From Bacteroidales bacterium UBA5382 (GTDB taxonomy: Bacteria; Bacteroidota; Bacteroidia; Bacteroidales; Dysgonomonadaceae), in contig DHOU01000041.1 of NCBI GenBank assembly GCA_002409745.1, positions 1 through 64,000 of the forward strand: a stretch of DNA of 64,000 nucleotides, written 5' to 3'. Positions within the stretch are counted from its first letter, which is position 1; the number at the start of each line of letters is the position of its first letter. Below the pieces are notes generated by a model. That model was given only the letters and a program-made list of their open reading frames with translations, was not told where the DNA came from and made no database searches. Below, piece after piece: positions 35,655 to 44,429 of the stretch. The translations under genes were made by a program, and so were the position numbers.

Positions 35655-36278
35655 CTACCTTTCCAATACCCGCAAGTCGCGGTTTTCGATGATTCCAAAC
35701 CTTTCCATGATAAACCCGTGCGGGTTGTTGTCCGAGCGCACCGAATTAATCAGGTTGCAGCGCGTGACAAGGCTGCGTTCGGTGATGTTCGACGCCCGGA
35801 TAATCATTTGCCGGGCATAGGTTACGGCCGTGTACGGATACGTGTTGAGGTCGAGCGCCACGCTGTCAACCGCAACCGTCTGGTTGATATTCCCGCTGAT
35901 GATGCGGTTATAATACCCCTTCTCCGCCATGTCCGAATAATGCTTGTAGGCGCTCTTGTCCACCAGGAAAAGGGCGCGGTTGATATTGGATTCGATGGCG
36001 GCCTTATCGGGTGAGAGCGTAAAGAACAGTTCGTGGAACCGCCTGATATGCTCGCGGGCTTCCACCGGACGGTTCTGAGAAAGGTCTTGGGACAAGGCCA
36101 GCATAAGCGACTTGCCCCCGTCGAGCACGTAGATACGCTGGCGTTGCGCTTCGGCGAAGTTGTACGACGACCAGACCGAATAACCGGTTATGCCGGCGCA
36201 AACCACCAAAAACACAATGCCGAAGAAACGTATCTGCTTAAAACTCGTTTCGATATTTTTTAATGACTTAAATTCCAT
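35655..36278 (-). CDS. traK: Conjugal transfer protein TraK
   Basis: The 207-residue product begins MEFKSLKNIETSFKQIRF, has a single N-terminal membrane segment (FFGIVFLVVCAGITGYSVW) and a helical periplasmic domain. Conserved parts are QRIYVLDGGKSLMLALSQ and AVTYARQMIIRASNITERSL. It matches TraK of Bacteroidetes ICEs, comparable to VirB8-like components of the type IV secretion apparatus. Confidence 0.88.
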   Translation of the reverse strand: MEFKSLKNIETSFKQIRFFGIVFLVVCAGITGYSVWSSYNFAEAQRQRIYVLDGGKSLMLALSQDLSQNRPVEAREHIRRFHELFFTLSPDKAAIESNINRALFLVDKSAYKHYSDMAEKGYYNRIISGNINQTVAVDSVALDLNTYPYTAVTYARQMIIRASNITERSLVTRCNLINSVRSDNNPHGFIMERFGIIENRDLRVLER

Positions 36279-36324
36279 TTTATTGAATGATTTATTTGAT
36301 TAATTGCCGGCGGCGGCTCGCCGC

Positions 36325-37326
36325 TTACTTGCCAAGTAAACGGCCTGCCACGTTTCCGGCGGCTGATCCGGCGACGCCTCCCGCTAAGGCGGCTCCCTTC
36401 GCGGCGGCTGTATTTACGTTGCGGTTAAAACTGCCCCCGCCACCGGCCTGGATAATCCAGCCCGCTACGGTCGGAATACTGAAATACCCGATGATCCCGA
36501 TGATGAGGAAAACGATATATACCCCGTTCGAGCCGTCCGGCACGTAGGACGGGTCTTGCAACAAGGCGATATCTGTTTTCAGCATGAGTTCCTGTATTTT
36601 GGACAGTACCGCCGAGAACAGGTCGGCCACAGGCAACCACAGGTATATACTGATATACCGGGATATCCAGCTTGTCAGCGTGGATTGGAAGCCGTCGTAG
36701 ACGGACAGGGCGAACGAGAGCGGCCCCAATATCGAGAGTACCACCAGAAAGAAAGTGCGCAGGGTATCTATCGTCAATGCGGCGGCGTTAAACAGCAACT
36801 CGAAGAAATCCCTGACCAGTTGCCGGAACCACTGTTTCATGTCGTACCATGCCCGTTCCGTCCACATGCCGAGTTTCTCCGTCGCATCCAACATTCCCAA
36901 CTCTTTCATTTTCTGGTCGAACACCTCATCATCGACCAGCCATGCTTTCCCTTCCCGCAACCGGGCATCGTATTCCAGTTGGTCTTTTTGTTTCTGCAAA
37001 TCCTGCACATCCGTGACTTGGCTTTCCAGTATGGTATGTGTTCCCGTGACGATGGGCGACATGACGGCGTTGATCGTCCCCAGCACAATGGTGGGGAAGA
37101 ACATAATGCACAGCCCGATGGCGAAAGGCCGCAGCAGGGGGAACACGTCGATAGGCTCCACCCGCCCCAACGCCTGCCACACGCGGTAAGCCACGTAGAA
37201 CAGGGCGCCCAACCCGGCTATCCCCTTGGCGACACCGGTCATGTCGCCGCAAAGAGGCAGCATTTCCTGATACAGGTTGCGTAGAACCTGATGCAGGTTG
37301 TCGAAATCTATTGCAAGCAACATCAT
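36325..37326 (-). CDS. traJ: Conjugal transfer protein TraJ (VirB6-like)
   Basis: From MMLLAIDFDNLHQVL the product has about 333 residues and several hydrophobic spans: ALFYVAYRVWQAL, PFAIGLCIMFFPTIVLGTI, TFFLVVLSILGPLSFALS, YIVFLIIGIIGYFSIP. The C-terminus is Gly/Ala-rich (AAAKGAALAGGVAGSAAG). It matches TraJ of CTnDOT-type ICEs, a polytopic inner-membrane channel component. The MVAMM extension at 37335 overlaps traI. Confidence 0.85.
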   Translation of the reverse strand: MMLLAIDFDNLHQVLRNLYQEMLPLCGDMTGVAKGIAGLGALFYVAYRVWQALGRVEPIDVFPLLRPFAIGLCIMFFPTIVLGTINAVMSPIVTGTHTILESQVTDVQDLQKQKDQLEYDARLREGKAWLVDDEVFDQKMKELGMLDATEKLGMWTERAWYDMKQWFRQLVRDFFELLFNAAALTIDTLRTFFLVVLSILGPLSFALSVYDGFQSTLTSWISRYISIYLWLPVADLFSAVLSKIQELMLKTDIALLQDPSYVPDGSNGVYIVFLIIGIIGYFSIPTVAGWIIQAGGGGSFNRNVNTAAAKGAALAGGVAGSAAGNVAGRLLGK

Positions 37327-37328
37327 GG

Positions 37329-37949
37329 CTACCAATATCTTTCGGATGGATCACCGTACAACGCCCGCACCCTTTCCATATCGCCCTTTTCCCGGCTCCG
37401 TATATAAGATACGGATATGCTCTTTTTGGAATAGTATCTGGTCAGGTTGCGGTACTCGACCATCTTCGTATGGATTCTGTCGATGACGTCCATACGCTCG
37501 GCATCGCTCATGGAAAGGCCGTTGGAAGCCGAAACGATATTCTTTATATCCGATAGCAGGTTACCGCTTTCCTTCAATAATATGGCGTAACCTTCACCGA
37601 TGGCTTCCAGTTCCGCGAGGGTGAAATTTTTGTCCATCAGCATTTTGTTGTAACTGGTAGCGTATATCTTTGATATTTCGCTGACGATTTCCACCGTTTC
37701 CCTGACTTGCCTCGCGTCCTTTATCAGGTTGTGCACCGATTTAAGCCCGTCATAGTATTCCTTGCCTTGGTCGTAAATCTTCTGCATTTCCTTGAAAGAG
37801 TTGATTACATTGGTCGCTGTGGTGGCGGTTTTTGAAACCGTCAGGATATTCTGGGCAAGGTTCGACGGATCGATCACCGCCCATTGTGCCCGCACCTGGA
37901 AGGTGCAGCAAAGCGTTATTGCTGTAAGGCATACAAACATTTTTTTCAT
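37329..37949 (-). CDS. traI: Conjugal transfer protein TraI (DUF4141)
   Basis: The 206-residue product has a signal peptide (MFVCLTAITLCCTFQVRAQ) and a helical body: QWAVIDPSNLAQNIL, MQKIYDQGKEYYDGLKSV and RNLTRYYSKKSISVSY. It matches TraI (DUF4141), a secreted periplasmic coiled-coil component of the mating apparatus that lies between DUF3876 genes and traJ. Confidence 0.85.
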   Translation of the reverse strand: MKKMFVCLTAITLCCTFQVRAQWAVIDPSNLAQNILTVSKTATTATNVINSFKEMQKIYDQGKEYYDGLKSVHNLIKDARQVRETVEIVSEISKIYATSYNKMLMDKNFTLAELEAIGEGYAILLKESGNLLSDIKNIVSASNGLSMSDAERMDVIDRIHTKMVEYRNLTRYYSKKSISVSYIRSREKGDMERVRALYGDPSERYW

Positions 37950-38011
37950 CTTTAATTTTTTTTTGATTTTGAATACTTATTTTTCTTGTCATCCGTAGCG
38001 GGAACAGCCAT

Positions 38012-38344
38012 TCAGTTTGTAGCCCGTTCCTCATCCGCCCGGCTATATCCGCCATACAGGGAGAGCAGGAGCATGTCCCGCTCCCCGTCGTACGCTATTC
38101 CCACACGCCCGTACAGGTCGAAGTAGCGGGTGCCGAACACATCCTTTACCGGACGCGAATAAACCGCCTGCGGGTTGTTGTATGTAAGCTCCAGCCAAAG
38201 GCCGCCGTTTTTACGGGCACCGTTGCGGAATATCCGCACGACCGGCGCACCTTCCGGACTTACCCAACGTCCCGTGATATCCCGCAGGGGAAAGTCCAGC
38301 CACATCGCGGCTTGGGGGTCGGTTCCGTTACCAGTCCTGAACAT
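38012..38344 (-). CDS. DUF3876-like protein, first copy
   Basis: The 110-residue product has the DUF3876-like core PLRDITGRWVSPEGAPVVRI, NGGLWLELTYNNP and YGRVGIAYDGERDMLLLSL. It lies between traG and traI, where DUF3876 genes sit in related elements. It pairs with the larger paralogue at 38356-38874, with 11 bases between. Confidence 0.65.
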   Translation of the reverse strand: MFRTGNGTDPQAAMWLDFPLRDITGRWVSPEGAPVVRIFRNGARKNGGLWLELTYNNPQAVYSRPVKDVFGTRYFDLYGRVGIAYDGERDMLLLSLYGGYSRADEERATN

Positions 38345-38355
38345 GGCGTACCTCC

Positions 38356-38874
38356 TTACCTCTTTTCTTCCGGCATACGGGTATAATCCGCACCCGGTGA
38401 AAGCATTAATGTATCGTTCCCCGTATTATACGCCAAGACGGTAATCCTGTCTTCATGACCGTAATAGAGAATATCCCCGTCGAGCCATATCAGGATATAC
38501 CGCTCGTCGGACGGGTAGCCGTTACGTTTGAGGTAAGTCAGGATAAAATGTTCCCTCCGGCGGGAAATCTCGACACCGCACCGGTTGTTACCCGGTGTCC
38601 ACCGGCCACACAAGCGGCTTAAAGCCTGTTCCCTTTGAAGACGTTCTGTTATGCTATAGTCATCGGTTGCCACTTGACGCGACAATTCTTCGAAGGACAC
38701 ATCCGTTTCAAGGGGTTGGATTACAAAGGGTTCCAAATCCTCATCCGGGATTGGTTCGAATGCTTTCACCTTTTGATCTTCCGGGGCGAATAGTTCCATC
38801 AGGATGTCTGTAATCCCGGAGAGATGAAGTGTAATCTGACCTAATTTTTCATTACTTATACTTTTACTAAACAT
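38356..38874 (-). CDS. DUF3876-like protein, second copy
   Basis: The 172-residue product has a unique N-terminal 85 residues (MFSKSISNEKLGQITLHL) and a C-terminal DUF3876-like part (SRLCGRWTPGNNRCGVEI, ILIWLDGDILYYGHEDRITVL, TGNDTLMLSPGADY). It appears to be a paralogue of the neighbour. The start is directly preceded by the conserved ACCACTAAAAAAATC motif (38875-38889, minus strand). Confidence 0.7.
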   Translation of the reverse strand: MFSKSISNEKLGQITLHLSGITDILMELFAPEDQKVKAFEPIPDEDLEPFVIQPLETDVSFEELSRQVATDDYSITERLQREQALSRLCGRWTPGNNRCGVEISRRREHFILTYLKRNGYPSDERYILIWLDGDILYYGHEDRITVLAYNTGNDTLMLSPGADYTRMPEEKR

Positions 38875-38892
38875 GATTTTTTTAGTGGTTAT

Positions 38893-38906
38893 GGGGCTTG
38901 CACCCC
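38893..38906. other. Short GC hairpin between traG and DUF3876
   Basis: GGGG (38893-38896) and CCCC (38903-38906) with a 6-base loop. It lies just downstream of the traG stop. Weak evidence for attenuation. Confidence 0.3.
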
Positions 38907-38915
38907 GGTAAATAC

Positions 38916-41408
38916 TTATTGTTTTTGCCGTTTGCTTTCGGCTAGCTGTTTAATCGCCAGTTCATAGTTGCCGCCGAGTTCTTCCGTCTTTTGGAACACT
39001 TCGAGCTTCTCCGATTCTTCCGTCGTGTAGGCCAGGTATTCTTCGCCGCTCACTTCGGTGGCATACACCGCCGACTGCACACCGCCCAGCCCGAACCATA
39101 CTTCTTTATATTTGCGGCTGGGATGATTCGCCATGTTGATAGACAGAATCTGCCCCTTCTCTTTTTCGGTCAATCCGAGAAGCGACTGGATCACATCAAA
39201 GCGGTTCATAAATTTTCGCTGGTCTAACAGGATTTTGCAGTCGGAATTATTGATGATGGCTTCCTTGACAATAGGCGAGGAAATAATATCATCCACTTCC
39301 TGGGTCACGACAATCGCCTCCCCGAAGTATTTCCTGACGGTTTTATACATATATTGCATATAGGCCGCCATGTTTGCAGAGGACAGTGCTTTCCAGGCTT
39401 CTTCCACAATCAGTTGTTTCCGGACACCCTTTAACCGCCTGAGCTTGTTGATGAAAGCCTCCATAATGATGATCGTTACCACCGGGAAAAGTTCGCGGTT
39501 CTCCTTTATCGCATCGATCTCGAATACGATAAAACTTTTCGTGAGCAGGTCAATGTTCTCCTTAGAGTTCAGCAGGAAGTCGAAACGCCCGCCCCGGTAG
39601 TACTGGCGAAGGGTAGTCAGCATGTTGTCGATATTGAAATCTTCCCGGCTGACCCTGATCTCCCTTGCATCCAGTTCCCGGCGGTAATCGTCCCGCATAT
39701 ACTCGTAGAAAGTATTGAAGCAGGGCGTGATCGTCCGGTCGTCCTGGATCTTTTGGATATAGGCCGCTACCGCGCTGCCGAGTTCCCCGGATTCGGTTTT
39801 CGTAATCTTGTCCTCTTCGGACTTCCACAGGGTCAGCAGCAAGGTTTTGAGGCTGTCCTTCTTTTCCACGTCGAACACGTAATCTTCGGTGAAAAAAGGA
39901 TTGAAGGATATCGGGTTTTCTTCCGTGTAGGTAAAGTAAATCCCGTCCTGCCCCTTGGTTTTCCGGCGGATCATTTCACATAGACCCTGATAGCTGTTAC
40001 CCGTATCGACAAGGACGACGTGCGTGCCCTGCTCCCAGTACTGCCTTACGAGGTGGTTCATAAAAAAAGATTTTCCACTGCCGGAAGGTCCCAGCACGAA
40101 TTTATTCCGGTTCGTCGTGATCCCTTTTTTCATCGGGAGGTCGGATATATCGACGTGCAGGGGCTTTCCACTTACACGGTCGCACATCTTGATTCCGAAA
40201 GGGGAAGGCGAAGATTTATAATTCGTTTCCTGGGTAAAGAAGCACAGGGCAGGTTCGATAAAGGTGTAAAACGATTCTTCCGCAGGAAAGTCGCCGGCAT
40301 TACCCGGCATGGCCGCCCAATATAGCGTTGCCGCATCCACCGTGTTGTGGCGGGGCTTGCACTCCATAAGCGCCAACTGGCTACCCACGTCGTTACGGAT
40401 ATGCTTGAGTTCTTCCGCATCGTCGCTCCACGCCATCACGTTGAAATGCGCCCTAACGGACGTAAGCCCGAAACTATGCGCTTCATTGAGGTATTTATCG
40501 ACCCACTCCTTATTGATTTGGTTTCCGCGCGAATAGCGGGACAGGGACTGCATGTTTCGGGCTGATTTCTCGAATTTCCGTAGGTTCTCGGCGCTGTCGT
40601 CCAAAAAGATGTACTGGTTATATACATGGTCTGCGGACAAGAGTAGTCCGACGGGTGCGGCGAAACTCAACCGGCAATCGCTTCTATCCGTTGAAAGCCG
40701 TTCATAACGCATATCCGTCCCAACCGTTCCGGGCAAGTCCTCCACGTCCGACACCGTGTACAGGCAAATATGCTTATCGCCCACACGAAGGCCGTCCGCT
40801 CCGAGTTCCATATCCTCCAGGCAGGTCGTATCGTCGAGCGACAGGGCAAAGTATTTTTCGATAAGCCCTGCACTCTCCGGCTTTCCCGTTATCTCGTCCG
40901 AAATAAGGCGCGTGAGGCGGACAAACCCGCTGTCGTTTACGATGCGCTCGAATTGTCCGACCGCCTCTATGAATTTTACCGCCGTGTCCTTATTGACTTC
41001 CTTCGGGATGATATTCCCCCGGCAAAGGCTGGAAAAATTGCTTTGCATACGCATCCGCTCTTTGGTCGTCTTGGTCAGGTAGAGGAAACAGGTATGGTTG
41101 AGATATGGCCTTTCGTTAAAATGCCGTTCAAACGACCGGGACAGGAAACTCATGTCTTCCCTGTCCGTTTCCGGCTTGTAATTCTCTTTTGTAAACCAAT
41201 CCTGTTTTTGGATCACCGAGTAATCGGGCAGCACCTTGATAGCCTTACTCCATGCCGAGTGTATCGCTTCATATTCCGGCGATGTTACCGTAAAGAGTTC
41301 CGGCAAGTCCACCCGAAAAGCTACCGTGATATCCGCATCTTTACTGATGATGCAGCCGTGTTCCATCGAAAGCAACGGAAACTTGCTTTCGATGGTGGCT
41401 GCTTTCAT
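38916..41408 (-). CDS. traG: Conjugation system ATPase TraG (VirB4-like)
   Basis: About 830 residues from MKAATIESKFPLLS. The Walker A motif is FVLGPSGSGKSFFMNHLVRQ near residue 440, Walker B-like QLIVEEAWKALSS, and the region is followed by the VirB4-type AYMQYMYKTVRKYFGEAIVVTQEV. The N-terminal half matches the TraG/VirB4 family of Bacteroidetes ICEs. It powers the conjugation apparatus. It overlaps traF's end by no bases, with 4 bases between. Confidence 0.9.
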   Translation of the reverse strand: MKAATIESKFPLLSMEHGCIISKDADITVAFRVDLPELFTVTSPEYEAIHSAWSKAIKVLPDYSVIQKQDWFTKENYKPETDREDMSFLSRSFERHFNERPYLNHTCFLYLTKTTKERMRMQSNFSSLCRGNIIPKEVNKDTAVKFIEAVGQFERIVNDSGFVRLTRLISDEITGKPESAGLIEKYFALSLDDTTCLEDMELGADGLRVGDKHICLYTVSDVEDLPGTVGTDMRYERLSTDRSDCRLSFAAPVGLLLSADHVYNQYIFLDDSAENLRKFEKSARNMQSLSRYSRGNQINKEWVDKYLNEAHSFGLTSVRAHFNVMAWSDDAEELKHIRNDVGSQLALMECKPRHNTVDAATLYWAAMPGNAGDFPAEESFYTFIEPALCFFTQETNYKSSPSPFGIKMCDRVSGKPLHVDISDLPMKKGITTNRNKFVLGPSGSGKSFFMNHLVRQYWEQGTHVVLVDTGNSYQGLCEMIRRKTKGQDGIYFTYTEENPISFNPFFTEDYVFDVEKKDSLKTLLLTLWKSEEDKITKTESGELGSAVAAYIQKIQDDRTITPCFNTFYEYMRDDYRRELDAREIRVSREDFNIDNMLTTLRQYYRGGRFDFLLNSKENIDLLTKSFIVFEIDAIKENRELFPVVTIIIMEAFINKLRRLKGVRKQLIVEEAWKALSSANMAAYMQYMYKTVRKYFGEAIVVTQEVDDIISSPIVKEAIINNSDCKILLDQRKFMNRFDVIQSLLGLTEKEKGQILSINMANHPSRKYKEVWFGLGGVQSAVYATEVSGEEYLAYTTEESEKLEVFQKTEELGGNYELAIKQLAESKRQKQ

Positions 41409-41412
41409 GGTA

Positions 41413-41751
41413 TTACGCATGGGCGGCCTCCTTTCTTTTTTGACGGCGGAACAGGCGGCGGGAGTTTCTGCGGTTGATCAGGAAGCGTGGATGCTGCCGT
41501 TTGGCCAGCAGTTTCATCAACCCGTGTTCCCCGCATTTCGCATTCAGGTTGAACGTCAGCCATACCAGCACGGAGGCGGCGACAATGCCGAAGCCGATGC
41601 AGAACCATTGGTCAATGCCGATCATGTACATGATGACAAAAACCACGAATACGGCCAACAGCCCGCCCGCAAAGATGAACAGGTATTGCGATTTCAGCCC
41701 GTTGAACTCGACGCTCTTCCCGATTCCTTTATTTATATTATATTCTGCCAT
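41413..41751 (-). CDS. traF: Conjugal transfer protein TraF (DUF4133)
   Basis: The 112-residue product MAEYNINKGIGKSVEFNGLK has two membrane spans (YLFIFAGGLLAVFVVFVIMYM and FCIGFGIVAASVLVWLTF) and a basic C-terminus (LINRRNSRRLFRRQKRKE). It matches DUF4133 (TraF/VirB3-like). Its start overlaps the end of the DNA methyltransferase gene by 14 bases, so that gene sits inside the operon. Confidence 0.85.
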   Translation of the reverse strand: MAEYNINKGIGKSVEFNGLKSQYLFIFAGGLLAVFVVFVIMYMIGIDQWFCIGFGIVAASVLVWLTFNLNAKCGEHGLMKLLAKRQHPRFLINRRNSRRLFRRQKRKEAAHA

Positions 41752-42553
41752 ACATCATTTTTTCTTTCGCGTTTTCAATCCGATGATTACATACCTCAAT
41801 ACAGTTTACAGGCTCTCTCCGGTACATTACAATTCCTTCATTTTTCTCGATACCGATAAATTGCCTGTCCTCCAGTACGGCAGCGACAAGAAAACTGCCG
41901 CTGCCGCAAGCATTATCAAGAACCACGTCGCCAACATCCGTATAAGTCCGAATAAAATGTCTGCCCAGCTCGACCGGTTTTTGAGTGGGGTGATATACTT
42001 TACCTTCTTTTTCTGCCGTTTTGCAGTAGATAAAGTCATCATCATATTCCTCCATCGAAAGGACATCGGTAGGGTATCTGAAACCTGCACTTTTGATATG
42101 AGTGGGCTTGTAAGGACTATAGTTGCTTGAATGTTGATCTTTTCTTATACCCCTATCGTAAGGTTTTCCTGTAGTAAATTGCGGGTAATATTTCGGCTTA
42201 TGCTTGTAGAATACGCACAAATCCTCATGCTTACGCAAGGGTTGAATATTCACAAAAAGAAAATTAGGACACTTGGACTTGATCCAAACCAACTTATAGC
42301 GAAACCATTCAGGATTACTTACAATAAGTTTTCCCGTAAAAACACCTTGCGATGTCAGGACAATCACGCCATTGTTTTTTATGATTCTCCTATATTGCTC
42401 CCACAAAGCATTTAACGGTATTATACAGTCCCAGTTATTTCCAGTCATACCGTAAGGGAGATCGCATAAAATAAGGTCGATACTTTTATCAGGTATGATT
42501 TCCATTATTTGCAGGCAATCCCCTTCATGGACTTTATTAATAATCTGTTCCAT
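41738..42553 (-). CDS. Site-specific DNA methyltransferase inserted in the tra operon
   Basis: The 271-residue product has the amino-methyltransferase motif IV ILCDLPYGMTGNNWD near residue 30 (DPPY variant DLPY), the target-recognition part, HPTQKPVELGRHFIR and motif I-like VLDNACGSGSFLVAA. The order DLPY before the AdoMet motif is the beta class of N6-adenine or N4-cytosine methyltransferases. No restriction gene is adjacent. It is tightly packed between traE (4-base gap) and traF (14-base overlap), so it is co-expressed with the mating genes. Confidence 0.85.
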   Translation of the reverse strand: MEQIINKVHEGDCLQIMEIIPDKSIDLILCDLPYGMTGNNWDCIIPLNALWEQYRRIIKNNGVIVLTSQGVFTGKLIVSNPEWFRYKLVWIKSKCPNFLFVNIQPLRKHEDLCVFYKHKPKYYPQFTTGKPYDRGIRKDQHSSNYSPYKPTHIKSAGFRYPTDVLSMEEYDDDFIYCKTAEKEGKVYHPTQKPVELGRHFIRTYTDVGDVVLDNACGSGSFLVAAVLEDRQFIGIEKNEGIVMYRREPVNCIEVCNHRIENAKEKMMYGRI

Positions 42554-42557
42554 GATC

Positions 42558-42857
42558 TTACAAGAAGAAAGAACGCAGGATGGTGGCGGCTACAATCAGG
42601 AAGATACACGCCCCGAACCACGAGGCGGCGGTTTTCGACGTATCGGGGTCGCCGGAAGAGAACTTGTTATAAACTTTGATACCGCCAATCAAGCCGACAA
42701 CGGCTCCGATGGCATAAATCAATTTCGTGCCGGGATCGAAATAGGATGTTACCATGTTGGTAGCGTCGGTAATACCGCCGACACCGTTGCCTTGTGCGAA
42801 GGCTGATGCGGCAGCCAAGATAAAGGCTGCCGACAGAAGAATCTTTTTCTTTGTCAT
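42558..42857 (-). CDS. traE: Conjugal transfer protein TraE (DUF4134)
   Basis: From ATG at 42857 the product is 99 residues: a signal-like N-terminus (KILLSAAFILAAASAFAQ) and two hydrophobic segments (LIYAIGAVVGLIGGIKVY and SWFGACIFLIVAATILRSFF). It matches DUF4134 (TraE/VirB2-pilin-like) of Bacteroidetes ICEs. The longer frame with MCGG... at 42908 is discarded because this signal start fits the family. Confidence 0.85.
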   Translation of the reverse strand: MTKKKILLSAAFILAAASAFAQGNGVGGITDATNMVTSYFDPGTKLIYAIGAVVGLIGGIKVYNKFSSGDPDTSKTAASWFGACIFLIVAATILRSFFL

Positions 42858-43016
42858 TGTTAATTTGTTTAAGTGGCGGGACGGGGGTGGGATTAGTCCC
42901 CCGCACACCGCCGGGAATGAATAATTACTTTATTTCTCGAATTTTTTCAGTGGTGGCCGGCGCGTAGCTAACCGTAATCTCTTTCTTTCATGCCTCCTTA
43001 TTTTAATTGTTATATA
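42858..43016. other. Leader of traE
   Basis: About 160 bases between traD and traE. It contains a degenerate CCACTGAAAAAATTCG (minus strand, near 42955-42940) like the motif found at other tra starts. No other gene is seen here. Confidence 0.4.
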
Positions 43017-43766
43017 CTATGCGAAAGCGCGTACATCAAAATCTTTGGGCGCTTTCACGTTTGGTTCATCCGTTGTTTCACCGGCTTCCCGCTTGCGGCG
43101 GTGGTACGCGGCGAAATAGTCATCCATCAGTTTGCCGGCGGTTGTCTTCTTTTTCGGCTCACCGGATACGACCTGTTCAAACATATCCGTGTTGCGTATC
43201 TCGGTGATCACCTGCCCGGCTTCTTCCTTTTCTTCGGGACTGGCCTCATCGGGGTTTTCCATCGTTTTCACCATACCCGATAAATCATCGAAGTACAATC
43301 CGCTCGCCACATTTACCCCGGACAATCCCCCCGCTTCTTCGCTTTCTTCGGTATCTACCTGATCCTCGTAGTTGTCGGATTCTTCCCCCTCTGGCTTGTC
43401 GTCGATTACTAAATCAATCTCGCCGGAATTATCCGCTTCAACATTGGAGAAAAAGACCCGATCCAGTTCGGAGGGAGGGATCGCTGCCGGAGTGTTTTGG
43501 GTTTCCTCTTTCGCGTTTACGCCGGCAAATATAGCTGTATTTTCTTCCTGTTTTCCGCTTTTAATCAGCGTGGTAGCTTGTGGCAACGAGTGGCGCAGGT
43601 CGAAGCCGCTCTTCCCGATGATGTCCTCTTTCGGGGGTGATTTAAACGGGTTGAATGCGGTTTTTTTCGCCGCATTCCGGCGGCGCTTTACCGACCGTTC
43701 CCACACGAGGTAGCAGGCAAGAAAGACCAGGTACACCACGATGGCTATAATGAATATCCGTATCAT
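43017..43766 (-). CDS. traD: Conjugal transfer protein TraD
   Basis: The 249-residue product begins with a membrane span (MIRIFIIAIVVYLVFLACYLVW), a basic stretch (RSVKRRRNAAKK), and then a very acidic Glu/Asp-rich part (DDKPEGEESDNYEDQVDTEESE). The C-terminus ends AYHRRKREAGETTDEPNVKAP. It matches TraD in CTnDOT-type operons, role unknown. It lies between the DUF3408 genes and traE. Confidence 0.75.
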   Translation of the reverse strand: MIRIFIIAIVVYLVFLACYLVWERSVKRRRNAAKKTAFNPFKSPPKEDIIGKSGFDLRHSLPQATTLIKSGKQEENTAIFAGVNAKEETQNTPAAIPPSELDRVFFSNVEADNSGEIDLVIDDKPEGEESDNYEDQVDTEESEEAGGLSGVNVASGLYFDDLSGMVKTMENPDEASPEEKEEAGQVITEIRNTDMFEQVVSGEPKKKTTAGKLMDDYFAAYHRRKREAGETTDEPNVKAPKDFDVRAFA

Positions 43767-43768
43767 GG

Positions 43769-44080
43769 CTATTGCAATTCTTCTAAAAGTTTCTTTTGCA
43801 GCGATGTTAAATACTCTCTGAAAATATCCATGTGATTGACAAGGATGTTATCAATAAAACTGCCGACACTGATCTCTATCCCGTCCAAAGCAAATACATG
43901 GACGAGCCGGGTAATGGCGGTGTGGATATCCTTGCTGACATAGACCGACTGCCTGTTTTTTAATTCATTTCGCTTCAGGAAGATTTCAGGGTATAGAATT
44001 GCCAGTTGTTCCGGCGTATATTTCGGTGCAGATGCTTCTTGTGCTACATTACCCTGTGTACAGGATTCTTTTGTTTCCAT
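43769..44080 (-). CDS. DUF3408-type protein (TraC/TraB-like), copy 1
   Basis: The 103-residue product METKESCTQGNVAQEA to KKLLEELQ* has the DUF3408-like pattern RQSVYVSKDIHTAITRLV ... ISVGSFIDNILVNHMDIF, similar to ribbon-helix-helix-like DNA-binding proteins. It lies at the position of TraC in the operon. The conserved ACTAAAAAATC motif occurs 8 bases before its start (minus strand, 44102-44089). Confidence 0.7.
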   Translation of the reverse strand: METKESCTQGNVAQEASAPKYTPEQLAILYPEIFLKRNELKNRQSVYVSKDIHTAITRLVHVFALDGIEISVGSFIDNILVNHMDIFREYLTSLQKKLLEELQ

Positions 44081-44101
44081 TATGTTTTGATTTTTTAGTG
44101 A

Positions 44102-44413
44102 TTAAAATACGTTCGTGTTTTTCTTACGGTACAGTTCGGTAATTTCGTCCTGATAGGTGGAAAAATGATGTTCGAGTACGACATCCAAATAAGCAAACAG
44201 GGAAAACTCATTTTCACCGATTACCCGGACGATTTTGAGGATACGGTCGTGGTACTCCTTGCGGATATAGACCGCTTTCCCGCTTCGTGTCTTGATAGCA
44301 ACGTCTTTGAAAAACAGGGTTTCGTATTCCTGCACCTTGTCTTTACTCCGATTGCTTTCTTCTTTCGGATCAACTTTACCGTGTCCGAATACTATTATTT
44401 TTTTCATTTTCAT
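44102..44413 (-). CDS. DUF3408-type protein, copy 2
   Basis: From MKMKKIIVFGHGKV (44413), about 104 residues. It contains AVYIRKEYHDRILKIVRVI and FLAYLDVVLEHHFSTYQDEI, clearly paralogous to the neighbouring gene. Longer N-terminal extension (MNCMRTALTK, 44467) overlaps the next gene and is not used. A ribbon-helix-helix-like DNA-binding fold is likely. Confidence 0.7.
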   Translation of the reverse strand: MKMKKIIVFGHGKVDPKEESNRSKDKVQEYETLFFKDVAIKTRSGKAVYIRKEYHDRILKIVRVIGENEFSLFAYLDVVLEHHFSTYQDEITELYRKKNTNVF

Positions 44414-44429
44414 TGTTTTTATTAGTTGA

